A stretch of DNA of 64,000 bases from an uncultured Bacteroides sp. (GTDB lineage Bacteria > Bacteroidota > Bacteroidia > Bacteroidales > Bacteroidaceae), in assembly GCA_948847595.1 (NCBI GenBank), contig CAQOGY010000005.1, positions 1-64,000 on the forward strand, in the 5' to 3' direction. The notes beneath the pieces are model-generated. The model saw nothing but the letters and a program-made list of their open reading frames with translations. It was not told the origin of the DNA and did not search any database. Each line of letters opens with the position of its first letter. Position 1 is the stretch's first letter. Positions 1-9,278 of the stretch are shown piece after piece. Position numbers and translations under genes: made by a program.

Positions 1-34
1 ACCGCCTAAGTGGCTTATTTTAAGTATCTATCTC

Positions 35-2755
35 TTAGTCTTCGATGGCAGCCTGAGCCGCCGCCAATCTTGCGATAGGCACGCGGAATGGAGAACAACT
101 AACGTAGTTTAATCCCACTCTGTGGCAGAACTTCACTGAAGAAGGTTCACCACCATGTTCACCACAAATACCGCATTTCAAATCCGGGCGGATAGCACGG
201 CCTTTTTCTGTTGCCATACGTACCAGTTGTCCCACACCATTCTGGTCGAGCACCTGGAACGGGTCTACTTTCAAAATCTTCTTTTCCAGATAAACAGGAA
301 GGAAGGAAGCAATATCGTCACGAGAATAACCGAAGGTCATCTGCGTCAAGTCATTTGTACCGAATGAGAAGAATTCAGCAGAAGAAGCAATGCGGTCGGC
401 TGTCAAAGCTGCGCGCGGGATTTCAATCATTGTACCTACTTTGAAGTCGATGCTGTCTCCCAACTCTTCGAACAACTTCGCTGCCTCTGTACGAATCACG
501 TTTTCCTGTTCCTTGAATTCATACAAGATACCAGTCAGCGGAACCATGATTTCCGGATGTGTCTCCACTCCTTCTTTCTTCAATTCCAATGCAGCACCCA
601 GGATAGCACGTGTCTGCATCTGCGTAATTTCAGGATATGTATTTCCCAGACGGCAACCACGGTGACCCAACATCGGGTTGTGTTCACACAATGATTCTAC
701 ACGTTGCTGGATATACTGCAAACTTACGCCCATTGTATCTGCCATCTCCTGCTGTCCCTTCAAATCGTGGGGAACGAACTCATGCAAAGGAGGATCGAGC
801 AGACGTACAGTCACCGGACAGCCCGCCATTGCTTTAAAGATACCCTTAAAGTCCGCCTGTTGGTACGGAAGAATCTTAGCCAATGCTTTCCGACGTCCTT
901 CGGCATCTTCCGCCAGAATCATTTCACGCATAGCCTTAATCTTCTCACCTTCGAAGAACATATGTTCCGTACGGCAAAGACCGATACCCACCGCACCGAA
1001 ATTACGGGCCACTTCCGCATCGTGCGGAGTATCCGCATTGGTACGTACTTGCAGACGGGTATATTTATCAGCCAATGTCATCAATTCGGCAAAGTCACCG
1101 GAAAGCTCGGCAGCTTTCGTCTCTACCTTACCATTATATACTACCCCCGTACTTCCGTTCAGAGAGATGTAATCGCCTTCTTTCAGCACCACACCGTCAA
1201 TTTCCACCGTACGTGCCTTATAATCAATATTCAATGCGCCTGCACCCGACACACAGCATTTACCCATACCACGGGCAACCACAGCAGCGTGAGAAGTCAT
1301 ACCGCCACGAGCTGTCAGGATACCTTCGGCAACTGCCATACCTGCCAAGTCTTCAGGAGAAGTTTCGATACGGACCATCACTACACGCTTTCCGGCAGCA
1401 TGCCATTCGGCAGCGTCGTCGGCGAAGAATACAATCTGACCGGTTGCAGCACCCGGAGAAGCCGGAAGACCGCGAGTCAGGACTTTAGCTTTCTTTAAAG
1501 CATCCTTATCAAATACAGGGTGAAGCAATTCGTCCAGCTTATTCGGCTCAACACGCAGCAAAGCTGTCTTTTCATCAATCATACCCTGACGAAGCAAATC
1601 CATAGCAATCTTCACCATGGCAGCACCCGTACGTTTGCCGTTACGTGTCTGAAGGAACCAGAGTTTACCTTCTTGTACGGTGAACTCCATGTCCTGCATA
1701 TCTTTATAATGATTTTCCAGTTTAGTCTGAAGCTCATCCAGCTCTTTGTAGATTTCCGGCATAGCTTCTTCCATAGAAGGATATTTTTCTGCGCGTTCTT
1801 CTTCGCTTACTCCGGCCAATTGGGCCCAACGTTGAGAACCGATCTTAGTAATCTGTTGCGGAGTACGGATACCGGCTACTACGTCTTCACCTTGCGCGTT
1901 AATCAGGTATTCACCATTGAAAAGATCTTCACCTGTAGCTGCGTCACGTGAGAAACAAACGCCGGTTGCGGAAGTATCTCCCATATTACCGAATACCATT
2001 GCCTGTACGTTTACGGCTGTTCCCCATTCGTCAGGAATACTTTCCATCTTACGGTAAAGGATAGCACGTTCATTCATCCATGAATCGAATACTGCGCAGA
2101 TGGCACCCCAAAGCTGTTCGTATGCACAAGTCGGGAAATCTTTTCCTGTCTGTTCTTTTACGGCAGCCTTAAATTTCTTCACGAGTTCTTTCAGGTCTTC
2201 CACTTCCAACTCGTTGTCGAGTTTCACACCTTTCGCTTCTTTCACCTCTTCGATGATTGCTTCGAACGGGTCGATATCTTCCTTATTGGTAGGCTTCATT
2301 CCCAATACCACGTCACCGTACATCTGTACAAAGCGGCGGTAAGAATCCCATGCAAAGCGTGCGTTACCAGTCTTACGGATAATACCTTCCACCACTTCGT
2401 CATTCAGACCCAGGTTCAGGATTGTATCCATCATACCCGGCATAGATGCGCGGGCACCGGAACGTACAGACACCAACAAAGGGTTTTCAATGTCACCAAA
2501 TTTTGATTTCATCAAGCCTTCTACATTAGAAATGGCTTTCACGACATCATCTTTGAGCAACTCAACCACTTTGTCACGCCCTAACGTGTTGTATTCCGTA
2601 CAAACATCTGTAGTTATTGTGAATCCGGGAGGGACTGGAATTCCGATTAAATTCATTTCTGCAAGATTGGCACCTTTACCACCTAGCAAATTCTTCATGT
2701 CAGCCTTTCCTTCTGCCTGACCATTACCAAAGGTATAAACTCTTTTTTTATCCAT
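35..2755 (-). CDS. ppdK: Pyruvate, phosphate dikinase
   Basis: A 906-residue protein with the complete three-domain layout of pyruvate phosphate dikinase, which interconverts pyruvate, ATP and Pi with PEP, AMP and PPi in the cytosol. An N-terminal ATP-grasp nucleotide-binding domain is followed by the swivelling phosphohistidine domain with GGMTSHAAVVARGMGK (catalytic His near residue 489) and a C-terminal PEP/pyruvate TIM barrel ending in the CGICGEHGG motif (catalytic Cys near residue 864). Length is normal for the family, with no truncation. It is divergent from the rRNA methyltransferase gene across 199 bp, with its own -7 box at 2797-2804. In anaerobic Bacteroides the PPi-dependent enzyme links glycolysis and gluconeogenesis (established role of the family). 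Confidence 0.98.
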   Translation of the reverse strand: MDKKRVYTFGNGQAEGKADMKNLLGGKGANLAEMNLIGIPVPPGFTITTDVCTEYNTLGRDKVVELLKDDVVKAISNVEGLMKSKFGDIENPLLVSVRSGARASMPGMMDTILNLGLNDEVVEGIIRKTGNARFAWDSYRRFVQMYGDVVLGMKPTNKEDIDPFEAIIEEVKEAKGVKLDNELEVEDLKELVKKFKAAVKEQTGKDFPTCAYEQLWGAICAVFDSWMNERAILYRKMESIPDEWGTAVNVQAMVFGNMGDTSATGVCFSRDAATGEDLFNGEYLINAQGEDVVAGIRTPQQITKIGSQRWAQLAGVSEEERAEKYPSMEEAMPEIYKELDELQTKLENHYKDMQDMEFTVQEGKLWFLQTRNGKRTGAAMVKIAMDLLRQGMIDEKTALLRVEPNKLDELLHPVFDKDALKKAKVLTRGLPASPGAATGQIVFFADDAAEWHAAGKRVVMVRIETSPEDLAGMAVAEGILTARGGMTSHAAVVARGMGKCCVSGAGALNIDYKARTVEIDGVVLKEGDYISLNGSTGVVYNGKVETKAAELSGDFAELMTLADKYTRLQVRTNADTPHDAEVARNFGAVGIGLCRTEHMFFEGEKIKAMREMILAEDAEGRRKALAKILPYQQADFKGIFKAMAGCPVTVRLLDPPLHEFVPHDLKGQQEMADTMGVSLQYIQQRVESLCEHNPMLGHRGCRLGNTYPEITQMQTRAILGAALELKKEGVETHPEIMVPLTGILYEFKEQENVIRTEAAKLFEELGDSIDFKVGTMIEIPRAALTADRIASSAEFFSFGTNDLTQMTFGYSRDDIASFLPVYLEKKILKVDPFQVLDQNGVGQLVRMATEKGRAIRPDLKCGICGEHGGEPSSVKFCHRVGLNYVSCSPFRVPIARLAAAQAAIED

Positions 2756-2796
2756 AATACTGTGTTTAAAGTTACATTATGATTATCTTCTGTTCG

Positions 2797-2804
2797 CAAA
2801 TCTA
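2797..2804 (-). promoter_or_regulatory. Bacteroides -7 box for ppdK
   Basis: On the minus strand the sequence reads TAGATTTG, matching the Bacteroides -7 consensus TAnnTTTG, about 42 bp upstream of the ppdK ATG. The -33 position is only T-rich and lacks a clear TTTG. Predicted from consensus only. Confidence 0.5.
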
Positions 2805-2919
2805 AGGATATTTCGCAAATCAGAAAACTTTTTGCGAAAAAACTTTCTATCAAAATGCAATTTCGACATTACAATCTGGAATATTTCTACAGACACGAAA
2901 GTTTTCCAAAAAAAATACC

Positions 2920-2927
2920 TATTTTTG
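2920..2927 (+). promoter_or_regulatory. Bacteroides -7 box for the rRNA methyltransferase gene
   Basis: TATTTTTG matches TAnnTTTG, 27 bp before the GTG start at 2955. A good -33 element is not evident; the upstream DNA is A/T runs. The position implies a short leader. Confidence 0.5.
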
Positions 2928-2954
2928 CAGAGTAATTATTAGACTGGTGTAAAA

Positions 2955-4373
2955 GTGGCAAGAAAGAAAAAAGAGCTTCCCTTATTGGAGAAGGTAACAA
3001 TCATGGATGTGGCTGCCGAAGGAAAAGCCATCGCAAAAGTAAACGACCTGGTAATTTTTGTCCCCTACGTAGTGCCGGGTGACGTCGTAGACCTTCAGAT
3101 CAAGCGTAAAAAGAATAAATATGCCGAAGCAGAAGCGGTGAAGTTTCATGAACTATCGCCCAATCGCGCCGTTCCTTTCTGCCAGCACTATGGTGTATGC
3201 GGCGGCTGCAAATGGCAAGTACTTCCCTACGCGGAGCAAATCAGATACAAACAGAAGCAAGTGGAAGATAACCTGAGACGTATCGGGAAAATCGAGCTTC
3301 CTGAGATTTCTCCTATTCTCGGTTCAGCTAAAACGGAGTGGTACAGAAACAAACTGGAGTTCACTTTTTCCAACAAACGTTGGCTGACAAACGAAGAAGT
3401 GCGCCAGGATGTGAAGTATGACCAGATGAATGCGGTAGGTTTCCATATTCCGGGAGCGTTCGACAAGGTACTGGCTATCGAGAAATGTTGGTTGCAGGAC
3501 GATATATCCAACCGTATCCGGAATGCGATACGCGATTATGCTTACGAACATGATTATTCATTCATCAATCTGCGTACACAAGAAGGTATGCTGCGGAATA
3601 TGATTGTCCGCACTTCTTCAACGGGCGAATTGATGGTAATCGTGATTTGCAAGATTACGGAAGAGCACGAAATGGCCCTATTCAAGAAACTGCTTCAGTT
3701 TGTCGCTGATTCTTTCCCGGAAATTACATCTTTGCTATACATTATTAATAATAAGTGTAACGACACCATCAATGATTTGGATGTGCACGTATTTAAAGGT
3801 AAAGATCATATCTTTGAGGAGATGGAAGGCCTGCGTTTCAAGGTAGGTCCGAAATCATTCTATCAGACCAATTCGGAACAGGCATATAATCTATATAAGA
3901 TAGCCCGTGACTTTGCCGGACTGACCGGAAATGAACTGGTGTACGACCTTTATACCGGAACAGGCACGATTGCCAACTTCGTTTCACGACAGGCACGCCA
4001 GGTGATCGGTATCGAATATGTGCCGGAAGCTATTGAAGACGCAAAGGTAAATGCAGAAATCAATGATATTAAGAATACCTTGTTCTATGCCGGCGACATG
4101 AAGGATATGTTGACTCAGGACTTCATCAATCAGCATGGACGCCCGGACGTTATCATTACAGATCCCCCTCGTGCAGGTATGCATCAAGATGTGGTTGACG
4201 TCATTTTGTTTGCCGAACCCAAACGGATTGTTTATGTAAGTTGTAATCCTGCTACTCAGGCACGCGATTTGCAGTTACTGGATGGTAAATACAAGGTGAA
4301 AGCTGTGCAGCCGGTTGATATGTTCCCTCACACTCATCATGTGGAGAATGTAGTATTACTAGAACTTCGATAA
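2955..4373 (+). CDS. rlmD: 23S rRNA (uracil-C5)-methyltransferase, RumA/RlmD family
   Basis: A 472-residue SAM-dependent m5U methyltransferase acting on 23S rRNA. An N-terminal TRAM domain (about residues 10-65) precedes an Fe-S cysteine cluster CQHYGVCGGC (C76, C82, C85). The Rossmann methyltransferase domain follows, with DLYTGTGT as the SAM loop, TDPPRAGMH, and the catalytic YVSCNP cysteine near residue 430. It begins with GTG at 2955; the next residues (ARKKKE) are typical of the family N-terminus, which favours this start. The downstream pseudouridine synthase starts 9 bp after the stop, so the two probably form an RNA-modification operon. Whether the target is U1939 or U747 cannot be decided from sequence alone. 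Confidence 0.93.
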   Translation: MARKKKELPLLEKVTIMDVAAEGKAIAKVNDLVIFVPYVVPGDVVDLQIKRKKNKYAEAEAVKFHELSPNRAVPFCQHYGVCGGCKWQVLPYAEQIRYKQKQVEDNLRRIGKIELPEISPILGSAKTEWYRNKLEFTFSNKRWLTNEEVRQDVKYDQMNAVGFHIPGAFDKVLAIEKCWLQDDISNRIRNAIRDYAYEHDYSFINLRTQEGMLRNMIVRTSSTGELMVIVICKITEEHEMALFKKLLQFVADSFPEITSLLYIINNKCNDTINDLDVHVFKGKDHIFEEMEGLRFKVGPKSFYQTNSEQAYNLYKIARDFAGLTGNELVYDLYTGTGTIANFVSRQARQVIGIEYVPEAIEDAKVNAEINDIKNTLFYAGDMKDMLTQDFINQHGRPDVIITDPPRAGMHQDVVDVILFAEPKRIVYVSCNPATQARDLQLLDGKYKVKAVQPVDMFPHTHHVENVVLLELR

Positions 4374-4382
4374 AAGAAAAAA

Positions 4383-5303
4383 ATGGAAAAAAGACCTAGA
4401 AAGACACCTGCTGAAAGAGCACGTGCCCAATATACGAACTATGCAGTCAGGGAACCGATGGAACTCATGGATTTCCTCGCTTCCAAAATGCCGGACGCAA
4501 GCCGCACAAAGCTGAAATCTTTGTTAAGCAAGCGGGTGGTATTTGTTGACAATGTGATCACTACACAATTCAACTTCCCTCTTCAACCGGGAATGAAAGT
4601 GCAAATCAGCAAGCAAAAGGGAAAGAAAGAATTTAATAATAGATTGCTGAAAATTATATATGAAGACGCTTATATCATTGTTGTCGAAAAGATGCAAGGA
4701 CTTTTATCCGTCAATACGGAGCGCCAGAAAGAGCGTACTGCTTATACAATACTCAATGAATATGTACAGCGTTCAGGACGTCAGTTTCGCGTATTCATCG
4801 TTCACCGCCTGGACAGGGACACTTCCGGCTTGATGATGTTTGCCAAAGACGAAAAGACCCAGCGGGTTCTGCGTGACAATTGGCACGAAATAGTGACAGA
4901 CCGCAGATATGTGGCAGTAGTGGAAGGAAGCATGGAGAAAGACTATGATACGGTAGTATCCTGGTTGACTGATAAGACTTTGTATGTAAGCTCCAGCGAA
5001 TATGATGACGGTGGTTCAAAATCAATCACACATTATAGAACCATCAAACGTGCAAACGGGTATTCTCTTGTAGAACTTGATTTGGAGACAGGACGCAAGA
5101 ATCAGATTCGTGTGCATATGCAGGATTTAGGTCATCCGATTGTCGGTGATGGAAGATATGGCGGAGAAAACTATTCGAATCCTATCGGACGATTGGCTCT
5201 TCACGCTTTCAAGCTTTGTTTTTATCATCCGGTAACGGGGGACTTGATGGAGTTTGAGACACCCTATCCGGCAGATTTCAAGAAGCTGTTTTTGAAGAAA
5301 TAA
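4383..5303 (+). CDS. RluA-family pseudouridine synthase
   Basis: A 306-residue RNA pseudouridine synthase that isomerises uridine in rRNA (or tRNA). A basic N-terminus and an S4-like RNA-binding segment (about residues 35-85) precede the catalytic domain, which carries HRLDRDTSG (catalytic Asp near residue 144) and the late GRKNQIRVH motif typical of RluA/RluC/RluD enzymes. It follows the methyltransferase gene by 9 bp and ends at a strong hairpin terminator shared with the convergent lipoprotein gene. The exact target uridine is not predictable from sequence. Confidence 0.93.
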   Translation: MEKRPRKTPAERARAQYTNYAVREPMELMDFLASKMPDASRTKLKSLLSKRVVFVDNVITTQFNFPLQPGMKVQISKQKGKKEFNNRLLKIIYEDAYIIVVEKMQGLLSVNTERQKERTAYTILNEYVQRSGRQFRVFIVHRLDRDTSGLMMFAKDEKTQRVLRDNWHEIVTDRRYVAVVEGSMEKDYDTVVSWLTDKTLYVSSSEYDDGGSKSITHYRTIKRANGYSLVELDLETGRKNQIRVHMQDLGHPIVGDGRYGGENYSNPIGRLALHAFKLCFYHPVTGDLMEFETPYPADFKKLFLKK

Positions 5304-5308
5304 AAAAT

Positions 5309-5345
5309 AAAAGCGGAACTCTTTAAAAAAGAGACTTCCGCTTTT
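5309..5345. terminator. Bidirectional rho-independent terminator
   Basis: The arms AAAAGCGGAA (5309-5318) and TTCCGCTTTT (5336-5345) are perfectly complementary, and an inner CTCTTT/AAAGAG pair extends the stem. Runs of T or A on either side let it serve both convergent genes. Confidence 0.85.
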
Positions 5346-5369
5346 TATTTATATTAAAATATTCATCTT

Positions 5370-5777
5370 CTATTGCATTTCCAATGTAAAAGGAAAACCT
5401 TCCGAATCTCCTGTCAAATAAAAAATCCCAGTCATTAATCCCCGACGTATGTTCACATCATCCATGTAGGAGATTCCATTTCTACCATAATCCAAAACAA
5501 GGTTATTACTGTAACGATCCTCCCAATACCACTGAAAACGAAAATGATCATATGGGTCACCATTACGATAGTATTGATATTCTTCCCCAAAGCCATCCGG
5601 GTCAAAAGTAAACTCACTATATATATACCTTCCATTGACAGCACTCATGCCGACATCTCCTGCCCATATCCTGCCAAACATCTGCTCTTCTAAGTCTTCA
5701 TCGTCCTCACACGAAGTAAAGCCAACCAATAAAGTCAGCATCATTAAGATACCTGCATATCTCTTAACCATTTTCAT
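5370..5777 (-). CDS. Small secreted lipoprotein, unknown function
   Basis: I do not recognise this 135-residue protein. It has a lysine-led signal peptide ending in the lipobox LVGFTSC (lipidated Cys about residue 23). The cysteine is followed directly by the acidic run EDDEDLEE, which resembles the Bacteroidetes lipoprotein export signal that sends lipoproteins to the cell surface (inference). The mature part, about 110 residues, is rich in Tyr, Phe, Trp, Asp and Gly, suggesting a small beta-rich domain. Translation could instead start at Met3. It stands alone, convergent with the pseudouridine synthase gene and divergent from the radical SAM gene. Confidence 0.75.
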   Translation of the reverse strand: MKMVKRYAGILMMLTLLVGFTSCEDDEDLEEQMFGRIWAGDVGMSAVNGRYIYSEFTFDPDGFGEEYQYYRNGDPYDHFRFQWYWEDRYSNNLVLDYGRNGISYMDDVNIRRGLMTGIFYLTGDSEGFPFTLEMQ

Positions 5778-5856
5778 AATCTTCCAGTTTATTGCGTTTA
5801 TAAATACAAATTTAGCGTTTTTATTTTACTATACACCCCAAGCCATAAGTTTTTTG

Positions 5857-5864
5857 TACCTTTG
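5857..5864 (+). promoter_or_regulatory. Bacteroides -7 box for the radical SAM gene
   Basis: TACCTTTG is a perfect match to TAnnTTTG, 25 bp upstream of the ATG at 5890. No TTTG is seen at -33. Confidence 0.6.
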
Positions 5865-5889
5865 CCCTCGATAATATAAAAAATTCCAC

Positions 5890-7524
5890 ATGAAACTCCT
5901 TTGGCTTGATTTAAATAGCTCCTATGCACACTCCTCACTGGCACTCCCTGCACTCCATGCTCAAATAGCAGACGATACTACTATTGAATGGTGTGTAGTC
6001 TCCGCCACGATCAATGAAAATACCGGTAGCGTTGTCAATCAAATCTATCATCACCAGCCGGATATCATTGCAGCCACCAATTGGCTATTTAATCACGAGC
6101 AACTATTACACATCGTTTCACGTGCAAAAGCATTATTACCTCATTGCTGTATCATACTCGGCGGCCCCGAGTTTTTAGGAGATAACGCAGCTTTCTTATA
6201 TAAGAACAAATTTGTAAGCGGAGTGTTCCGCGGAGAAGGCGAAGAAGTATTCCCTTTATGGCTAAAAGTGTGGAATCACTCAAAAGAAGCATGGAAATCC
6301 ATAACCGGACTCTGCTACATTGATGAGACGAACCAGTATCAAGACAACGGCATAGCCCGTGTCATGAATTTCTCGCAACTCATCTCACCAGAAAAGAGCC
6401 GTTTCTTCAACTGGAGCAAGCCCTTTGTACAGCTTGAAACGACCCGCGGATGTTTCAACACCTGCGCTTTTTGTGTCAGTGGCGGTGAAAAACCTGTCCG
6501 CACCATTCCTCTGGAAGCTATCCGTGAACGCCTGAACGATATTCATCAACATGGTATCAAAAATGTACGTGTGCTCGACCGCACCTTTAATTATAATAAT
6601 AAGCGTGCCAAAGAATTACTCGACCTGTTCCGCAACTATCCGGACATCTGTTTCCATCTTGAAATCCATCCTGCTCTCCTTTCCGAAGAACTTAAAGAAG
6701 AATTATCCGTTCTCCCTAAAGGTTTATTGCACCTGGAAGCCGGCATTCAGAGCTTAAAAGAGTCTGTCCTGCAACAAAGCCGGCGCATCGGAAAGTTATC
6801 CGATGCCCTTGAAAGATTAAAATATCTCTGCTCTCTAAAAAACATGGAGACGCATGCCGACCTGATAGCCGGACTCCCACTCTATCACTTATCCGAGATA
6901 TTCGAAGATGTCCACACCTTGGCAGAATATGGTGCAGGAGAAATCCAACTGGAATCTCTGAAGCTACTTCCCGGCACTGAAATGCGAAGAAGAGCAGAAG
7001 AATTAGGCATCCAATACTCACCGCTTCCACCGTACGAAGTACTGCAAACCCGTGAAATATCCGTAGATGAGTTACAGACAGCACATTATCTGTCCCGCCT
7101 TTTAGACGGATTCTACAATACTCCTACCTGGCAAAGCATTACCCGGACACTCATTTTGGAGAATCCTTCTTTCTTACATGAATTCCTCAACCATTTGGTG
7201 CAAACAGATGTTATCGACACTCCTTTAAGTTTAGAAAGAAGAGGATTGATTCTATACGATTTTTGTAAAAGTCAATACCCCGATTACTTGACGCAAGTCA
7301 GCATCGCATGGATAGAAGCAGGAATGTCCTTAAAGAAAGCCCCCGCCGAAAGAGTAAGAACCAAACGGCAAGTCCCTCCCGAAAGTTGGGAAGTTATATA
7401 CGGTTCATACCGTGAGAATCTACGTTTATGCTTCCTTCCTACTGACGAAGAAGGGCACGGTTACTGGTTCGGTTTTGAATCGGAGATTCAAAAGATACAA
7501 CCGGTATTCAAAGCAACAACTTAA
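5890..7524 (+). CDS. B12-binding-domain radical SAM protein (DUF4080-type)
   Basis: A 544-residue protein. The N-terminal 140 residues look like a cobalamin-binding fold (with LGGPEF and FRGEGEEVFP, as in B12-binding radical SAM enzymes). The radical SAM barrel has the cluster motif CFNTCAFC (C188, C192, C195, the CxxxCxxC that holds a 4Fe-4S cluster), then a TIM-barrel core with GIQSLKESVLQQSRR and ETHADLIAGLP. The C-terminal about 150 residues match the region that defines the DUF4080 group (family recalled, not searched). Substrate unknown; relatives act as methyltransferases or ring-forming enzymes. It is monocistronic, so context does not help. Confidence 0.88.
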   Translation: MKLLWLDLNSSYAHSSLALPALHAQIADDTTIEWCVVSATINENTGSVVNQIYHHQPDIIAATNWLFNHEQLLHIVSRAKALLPHCCIILGGPEFLGDNAAFLYKNKFVSGVFRGEGEEVFPLWLKVWNHSKEAWKSITGLCYIDETNQYQDNGIARVMNFSQLISPEKSRFFNWSKPFVQLETTRGCFNTCAFCVSGGEKPVRTIPLEAIRERLNDIHQHGIKNVRVLDRTFNYNNKRAKELLDLFRNYPDICFHLEIHPALLSEELKEELSVLPKGLLHLEAGIQSLKESVLQQSRRIGKLSDALERLKYLCSLKNMETHADLIAGLPLYHLSEIFEDVHTLAEYGAGEIQLESLKLLPGTEMRRRAEELGIQYSPLPPYEVLQTREISVDELQTAHYLSRLLDGFYNTPTWQSITRTLILENPSFLHEFLNHLVQTDVIDTPLSLERRGLILYDFCKSQYPDYLTQVSIAWIEAGMSLKKAPAERVRTKRQVPPESWEVIYGSYRENLRLCFLPTDEEGHGYWFGFESEIQKIQPVFKATT

Positions 7525-7676
7525 TAAAAAGCCACCCTCAAAACCCAAAAACTGTCCAAATAAAAAAAAGAAAAGTATTCCCATATTTTGTGAAATAATT
7601 CCTATTCGCAAATCATTCAAAGCAGCATTTCCTGTTTTTCACCGTCCATACAATAAACTTTACTAGCACACACAGT

Positions 7677-8300
7677 ATGGATGTCCGAAAATATCAGTTG
7701 ATGATTGTCTGCCTGTCATTACTCCCTTTATCCGTAGCAGGACAAGAATGGAGTAAGCAGGACTCATTGAGATTACAACAAATACTAAACTCTGAACAGG
7801 AAATCAAAATAAACAGAAAGCTCATTGAAAACACAGAACAGAATATATATCCCCAAAAGTCCTTTATGGATTTTGACCCGACATTGCCAACTATTAAAAA
7901 TTCGACCATCTTTTCAAAACCATCCATTAATACCTATAATATACTCCACAAGTCTGCCTCTACCTTTTTACCGACTTATTCTTTAATGAGAATAAATAGA
8001 AATCTCATCCTGCATAGCAAAAGTAACTTTGCAGAAAGCCCCAGTCACTTCCATATCCAAACTCTTATTGAATATAAGTTCTCACAAAAATGGTCTCTTA
8101 ATATATACGGCTCACAAAACCTTAATACCCGAAAATACCGGGGACTCCCTTCCGAAGTAGAGCCCACCCAACTAGGCGGCAACGTTGTACTGAAAATAAA
8201 TAAAAACTGGAAAATCAAAACCGGCATGCAATATCAATACAATGCCTTGCGAAAAAGATGGGAATGGATACCTCAAGTTAGTGTTTCATATGAATGGTAG
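7677..8300 (+). CDS. Exported protein, unknown function (possible small beta-barrel)
   Basis: A 207-residue protein with an N-terminal signal peptide (LMIVCLSLLPLSVAGQ, cleavage around residue 22). The middle is low in hydrophobics. The last about 80 residues alternate polar and aromatic residues (for example QKWSLNIYGSQNL and VSVSYEW) and end in an aromatic residue, as outer-membrane beta-barrel strands do. It may be an outer-membrane protein (inference). I do not recognise a domain. It stands between the radical SAM gene and map with 152 bp of featureless AT-rich DNA before it. Confidence 0.7.
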   Translation: MDVRKYQLMIVCLSLLPLSVAGQEWSKQDSLRLQQILNSEQEIKINRKLIENTEQNIYPQKSFMDFDPTLPTIKNSTIFSKPSINTYNILHKSASTFLPTYSLMRINRNLILHSKSNFAESPSHFHIQTLIEYKFSQKWSLNIYGSQNLNTRKYRGLPSEVEPTQLGGNVVLKINKNWKIKTGMQYQYNALRKRWEWIPQVSVSYEW

Positions 8301-8387
8301 ATACAATAAATCTGTATAATATCTCATCTTCCCGTAAAGACAGAAAAGTTTTAGAAAGTAAGAAAGCATATCTTCCATTAATTCTCG

Positions 8388-8395
8388 TACCTTTG
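8388..8395 (+). promoter_or_regulatory. Bacteroides -7 box for map-rmuC
   Basis: TACCTTTG matches TAnnTTTG and lies 28 bp upstream of the map ATG. The -33 region is A-rich without a clear TTTG. Confidence 0.6.
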
Positions 8396-8423
8396 TAACA
8401 CGATTAAAAAACATCTTATAATA

Positions 8424-9278
8424 ATGAAGAATTTTATCAAGGGATTCCGGTTTACCCCTTCTAATTATCCGGCAGCAGTAGAAGAGAAAATACAAAAATA
8501 CAGAAAGCAAGGTTATAAACTCCCTCCACGCAAAGTGCTTCGTACACCCGAGCAACTGGAAGGGATTCGTGAAAGTGCCAAAATCAATACAGCATTGTTG
8601 GATTATATCTCGGAGAATATTCGTGAAGGGATGTCTACTGAAGAGATTGATGTGATGGTTTACGACTTCACAACCGGACATGGAGCCATCCCCGCCCCGC
8701 TCAATTATGAAGGATTTCCCAAAAGCGTTTGTACAAGTATCAATGATGTAGTGTGTCACGGGATACCAAGTAAAAACGAAATCCTTAAAAGCGGTGACAT
8801 TGTCAATGTAGATGTTTCTACGATTTACAATGGCTATTTCTCCGACGCGTCCCGCATGTTTATGATTGGCGAGGTAAGTCCCGAAATGCAAAAGCTGGTT
8901 CGGGTAACCAAAGAATGTATGGAAATAGGAATTGCTGCCGCACAGCCCTGGAAACAACTGGGCGATGTAGGCGCAGCGATTCAGGAACATGCCGAAAAGA
9001 ATGGATATAGCGTTGTCCGTGACCTTTGCGGACACGGTGTGGGGATGAAGTTCCATGAAGAACCGGATGTAGAACATTTCGGACGCCGCGGCACAGGAAT
9101 GATGATCGTACCCGGCATGACTTTTACCATCGAGCCGATGATAAACATGGGAACCTATGAAGTATTCATAGACGAAGCCGACGGATGGACTGTCTGCACC
9201 GACGACGGACTACCCTCAGCCCAATGGGAAAACATGATACTGATTACTGAAACTGGAAACGAAATTCTAACTTATTGA
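8424..9278 (+). CDS. map: Type I methionine aminopeptidase
   Basis: A 284-residue metalloprotease that removes the N-terminal Met from nascent proteins. The pita-bread core begins around residue 40 after a short extension without zinc-finger cysteines. Dinuclear metal ligands are visible in order: Asp in VNVDVS, Asp in YFSDASRMF, His in CGHGVGMKFHEEP, Glu in FTIEPM and Glu near the C-terminal WENMILITE. The TGA stop overlaps the ATG of rmuC (TGATG), so the two are translationally coupled. This is probably a second Map copy besides the one in the ribosomal-protein cluster (inference from Bacteroidetes genomes). Confidence 0.96.
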   Translation: MKNFIKGFRFTPSNYPAAVEEKIQKYRKQGYKLPPRKVLRTPEQLEGIRESAKINTALLDYISENIREGMSTEEIDVMVYDFTTGHGAIPAPLNYEGFPKSVCTSINDVVCHGIPSKNEILKSGDIVNVDVSTIYNGYFSDASRMFMIGEVSPEMQKLVRVTKECMEIGIAAAQPWKQLGDVGAAIQEHAEKNGYSVVRDLCGHGVGMKFHEEPDVEHFGRRGTGMMIVPGMTFTIEPMINMGTYEVFIDEADGWTVCTDDGLPSAQWENMILITETGNEILTY

